Assembly: GCA_947652115.1 (NCBI GenBank)
Contig: OX393561.1
Coordinates: 45,952,189 to 46,016,188, forward strand
DNA: 64,000 nucleotides
DNA from: Blastomussa wellsi
Taxonomy: Eukaryota; Cnidaria; Anthozoa; Scleractinia; Plerogyridae
Direction of reading: 5' to 3'
Of this stretch, positions 63,201 to 64,000 are shown piece after piece (position 1 is the first letter of the stretch; each line of letters begins with the position of its first letter). Made by a program: the position numbers and the translations under genes. The notes under the pieces were generated by a model. It was not told the DNA's origin. It did not search any database and saw only the letters and a list, made by a program, of their open reading frames with translations.

Positions 63201-63234
63201 ACGAGCCAACCTGGACAGCCCATTTCTAGTTTAA
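53429..63234 (+). CDS. GSS: Glutathione synthetase
   Basis: Thirteen exons: 53429-53685, 54996-55071, 55970-56109, 56196-56253, 56704-56777, 58367-58447, 59151-59234, 59669-59738, 60871-60992, 61156-61225, 61946-62027, 62350-62542 and 63111-63234. All phases agree, giving 476 aa (human 474). The cytosolic ATP-grasp dimer joins gamma-glutamylcysteine and glycine to make glutathione. Signatures: [101 protein letters not shown] (the glycine-rich ATP loop, spanning exons 11-12), [10 protein letters not shown], and [18 protein letters not shown] at the C-terminus. Nothing essential is missing. Introns host a SINE, a Penelope-like relic and two small TIR elements. AATAAA lies near 63598. Confidence 0.97.
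54045..54352 (-). mobile_element. tRNA-derived SINE
   Basis: The minus strand begins TGGTTAGCTCAGTTGGTA (a clear tRNA A-box half), then GTTCAAGTCCC (B box), then an unrelated body. In GSS intron 1. It differs from the two other SINE families in the window. Confidence 0.65.
56310..56430. repeat. GTCAGTTG/CAGT simple repeat
   Basis: GTTGGTCAGTC-type units pass into (CAGT)n and (CAAT)n in GSS intron 4. Confidence 0.85.
57491..57857. mobile_element. 367-bp TIR element with TTAA target duplication
   Basis: Perfect 13-bp ends, GGTCATTCCCCTG and CAGGGGAATGACC, flanked by TTAA at 57487-57490 and 57858-57861. It interrupts the last codons of the Penelope-like ORF; removing it restores the sequence order seen in A and B. 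No transposase. Confidence 0.9.
57989..58036 (+). ncRNA. Hammerhead-ribozyme-like motif
   Basis: GATTCG, core CTAATGA, stem II GGGC/GCTT with loop TAAC, GAAAC-GTC, CGAATC. Here U4 is the canonical T, but conserved G5 has become A. Stem I is fully paired. Probably inactive. Confidence 0.5.
58610..59002. mobile_element. 393-bp TIR element with 8-bp target duplication
   Basis: Termini CCCAGGGGG and CCCCCTGGG, flanked by GGTTTCCT at 58602-58609 and 59003-59010. The interior is A-rich with ACCCCAAAAAATAC-type repeats. No coding capacity. In GSS intron 6. Confidence 0.85.
61348..61875. mobile_element. TIR element with 8-bp target duplication and LINE tail
   Basis: Starts CCCTGGGGG and ends CCCCTCCGGG, flanked by CCTAGCTA at 61340-61347 and 61876-61883. 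The interior matches 19940-20335. A ~140-bp segment at about 61400-61540, with ACTTTATTTATACACGGT as in the LINE 3' end at 31220, is inserted. In GSS intron 10. Confidence 0.8.
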
Positions 63235-64000
63235 CTTCTAACCACCAGTGGACCGTTCTTAAAATATTCATACATTATCCTGTATTTCGCGTGCTCTACA
63301 ATGTTATATATACCCTGTTCAACAAATTGTCACGTCATCTGCATATGGCAGCTATCCTGCGATGTACGACTGTTCGTCCAAAGTTTCGCAGAATGCCGCA
63401 TAACCACAGCTTTTCTAGCTGAAATGTGTGCTTCGTTGACAATTTGTTGAATAATAAAACAATTATCCTGCTCATTCTTTCTTGCGGAATATCCGGCGTT
63501 TGATTTTAGCCAACTCAACCTGCGGCCTCGTCGGCTAAGCGCCAGGCGATATTCCGCGCGATTTCACAGGATAATTGTTAATTATTTGGGGTGGTGAATA
63601 AAATATAATGCAAACTTCAAAACTAATATATAAATCAGTTAGTTGGTCAATCGGTTAATGTGTTAATACGTTAATTGATTGATCAATCAATCAATGAATC
63701 AAATACATCAATCATACAAGTCAGTAGTTAGTTGTTATCATTAAGTAGATAAATACATCAGTCAATTCATGAAGCTAGTTTTATCCTTCCATCCATCTAT
63801 CCATTCATCCATCCATCTATTTTTTCAGTCTTTTCAACGTGTCTACAATCAATTTGACAAATATAAATATTCTGAAAAGAAACAAAGCTAAATATTTGAA
63901 AGTGCAAGGGGAGTTAATGTACCAGGTAACAAGGTTTTTTCAGTAACTATGTCCGCTATAGTTTCACGTTCATAAAATCTGGATATATAATGTAATGATA
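63235..64000. other. GSS 3' flank: foldbacks and simple repeats
   Basis: TTCAACAAATTGTCA near 63319 and TGACAATTTGTTGAA near 63437 form one inverted repeat. ACAATTATCCTG (63459) and CAGGATAATTGT (63567) form a second around GCGGAATAT/ATATTCCGC. Then come TCAATCAA- and CATCCATC-type repeats (63650-63830). No gene seen. Confidence 0.6.

Overview
The window is nuclear DNA of an animal. Genes have many short exons with GT-AG introns, long AT-rich introns, and a high load of small transposons, SINEs and Penelope-like elements. The protein set (MPHOSPH6, TMEM64, METTL9, a GH13 maltase/SLC3-like protein, a class A GPCR, a secreted PLCXD protein, glutathione synthetase) plus this repeat style fits an anthozoan cnidarian, most likely a stony coral. 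The taxon is inference. There is one assembly gap (23801-24000).

Layout. 582-4592: MPHOSPH6 (+), 5 exons, with a SINE, a foldback and a 34-bp minisatellite in intron 2. 4694-7718: a 3-kb element with inverted ends and a 3-bp TTA target duplication, carrying an apparently intact two-exon gene for a nuclear SAM-domain protein. This is the strongest candidate for something undescribed. 7722-12479: no clear gene. 12480-13906: TMEM64 (-). 16517-20954: METTL9 (+), 5' exon not found; intron 4 seems to use a GC-AG splice pair. 21644-23338: intronless GH13 maltase/SLC3-like membrane protein (-). 24081-35391: five-exon coiled-coil gene (+) whose last intron holds a tandem Penelope-like array with a nested LINE. 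35921-38868: a second Penelope-like copy that preserves the empty LINE site. 39865-40935: intronless class A GPCR (+). 42263-46434: secreted cysteine-rich PLCXD protein with a long basic tail (+). 46435-53428: transposon-rich and without host genes, including a Merlin element with its transposase. 53429-63234: glutathione synthetase (+), 13 exons, with nested transposons in its introns.

The host genes are unrelated housekeeping or single-function genes (RNA surveillance, membrane trafficking, histidine methylation, sugar or amino-acid handling, signalling, redox); no pathway cluster is apparent. TMEM64 and METTL9 are divergent neighbours. Much of the interesting structure is in the mobile DNA: hammerhead-ribozyme-like motifs in the Penelope-like termini, nested insertions that can be ordered in time, and several small-element families with clean target duplications.
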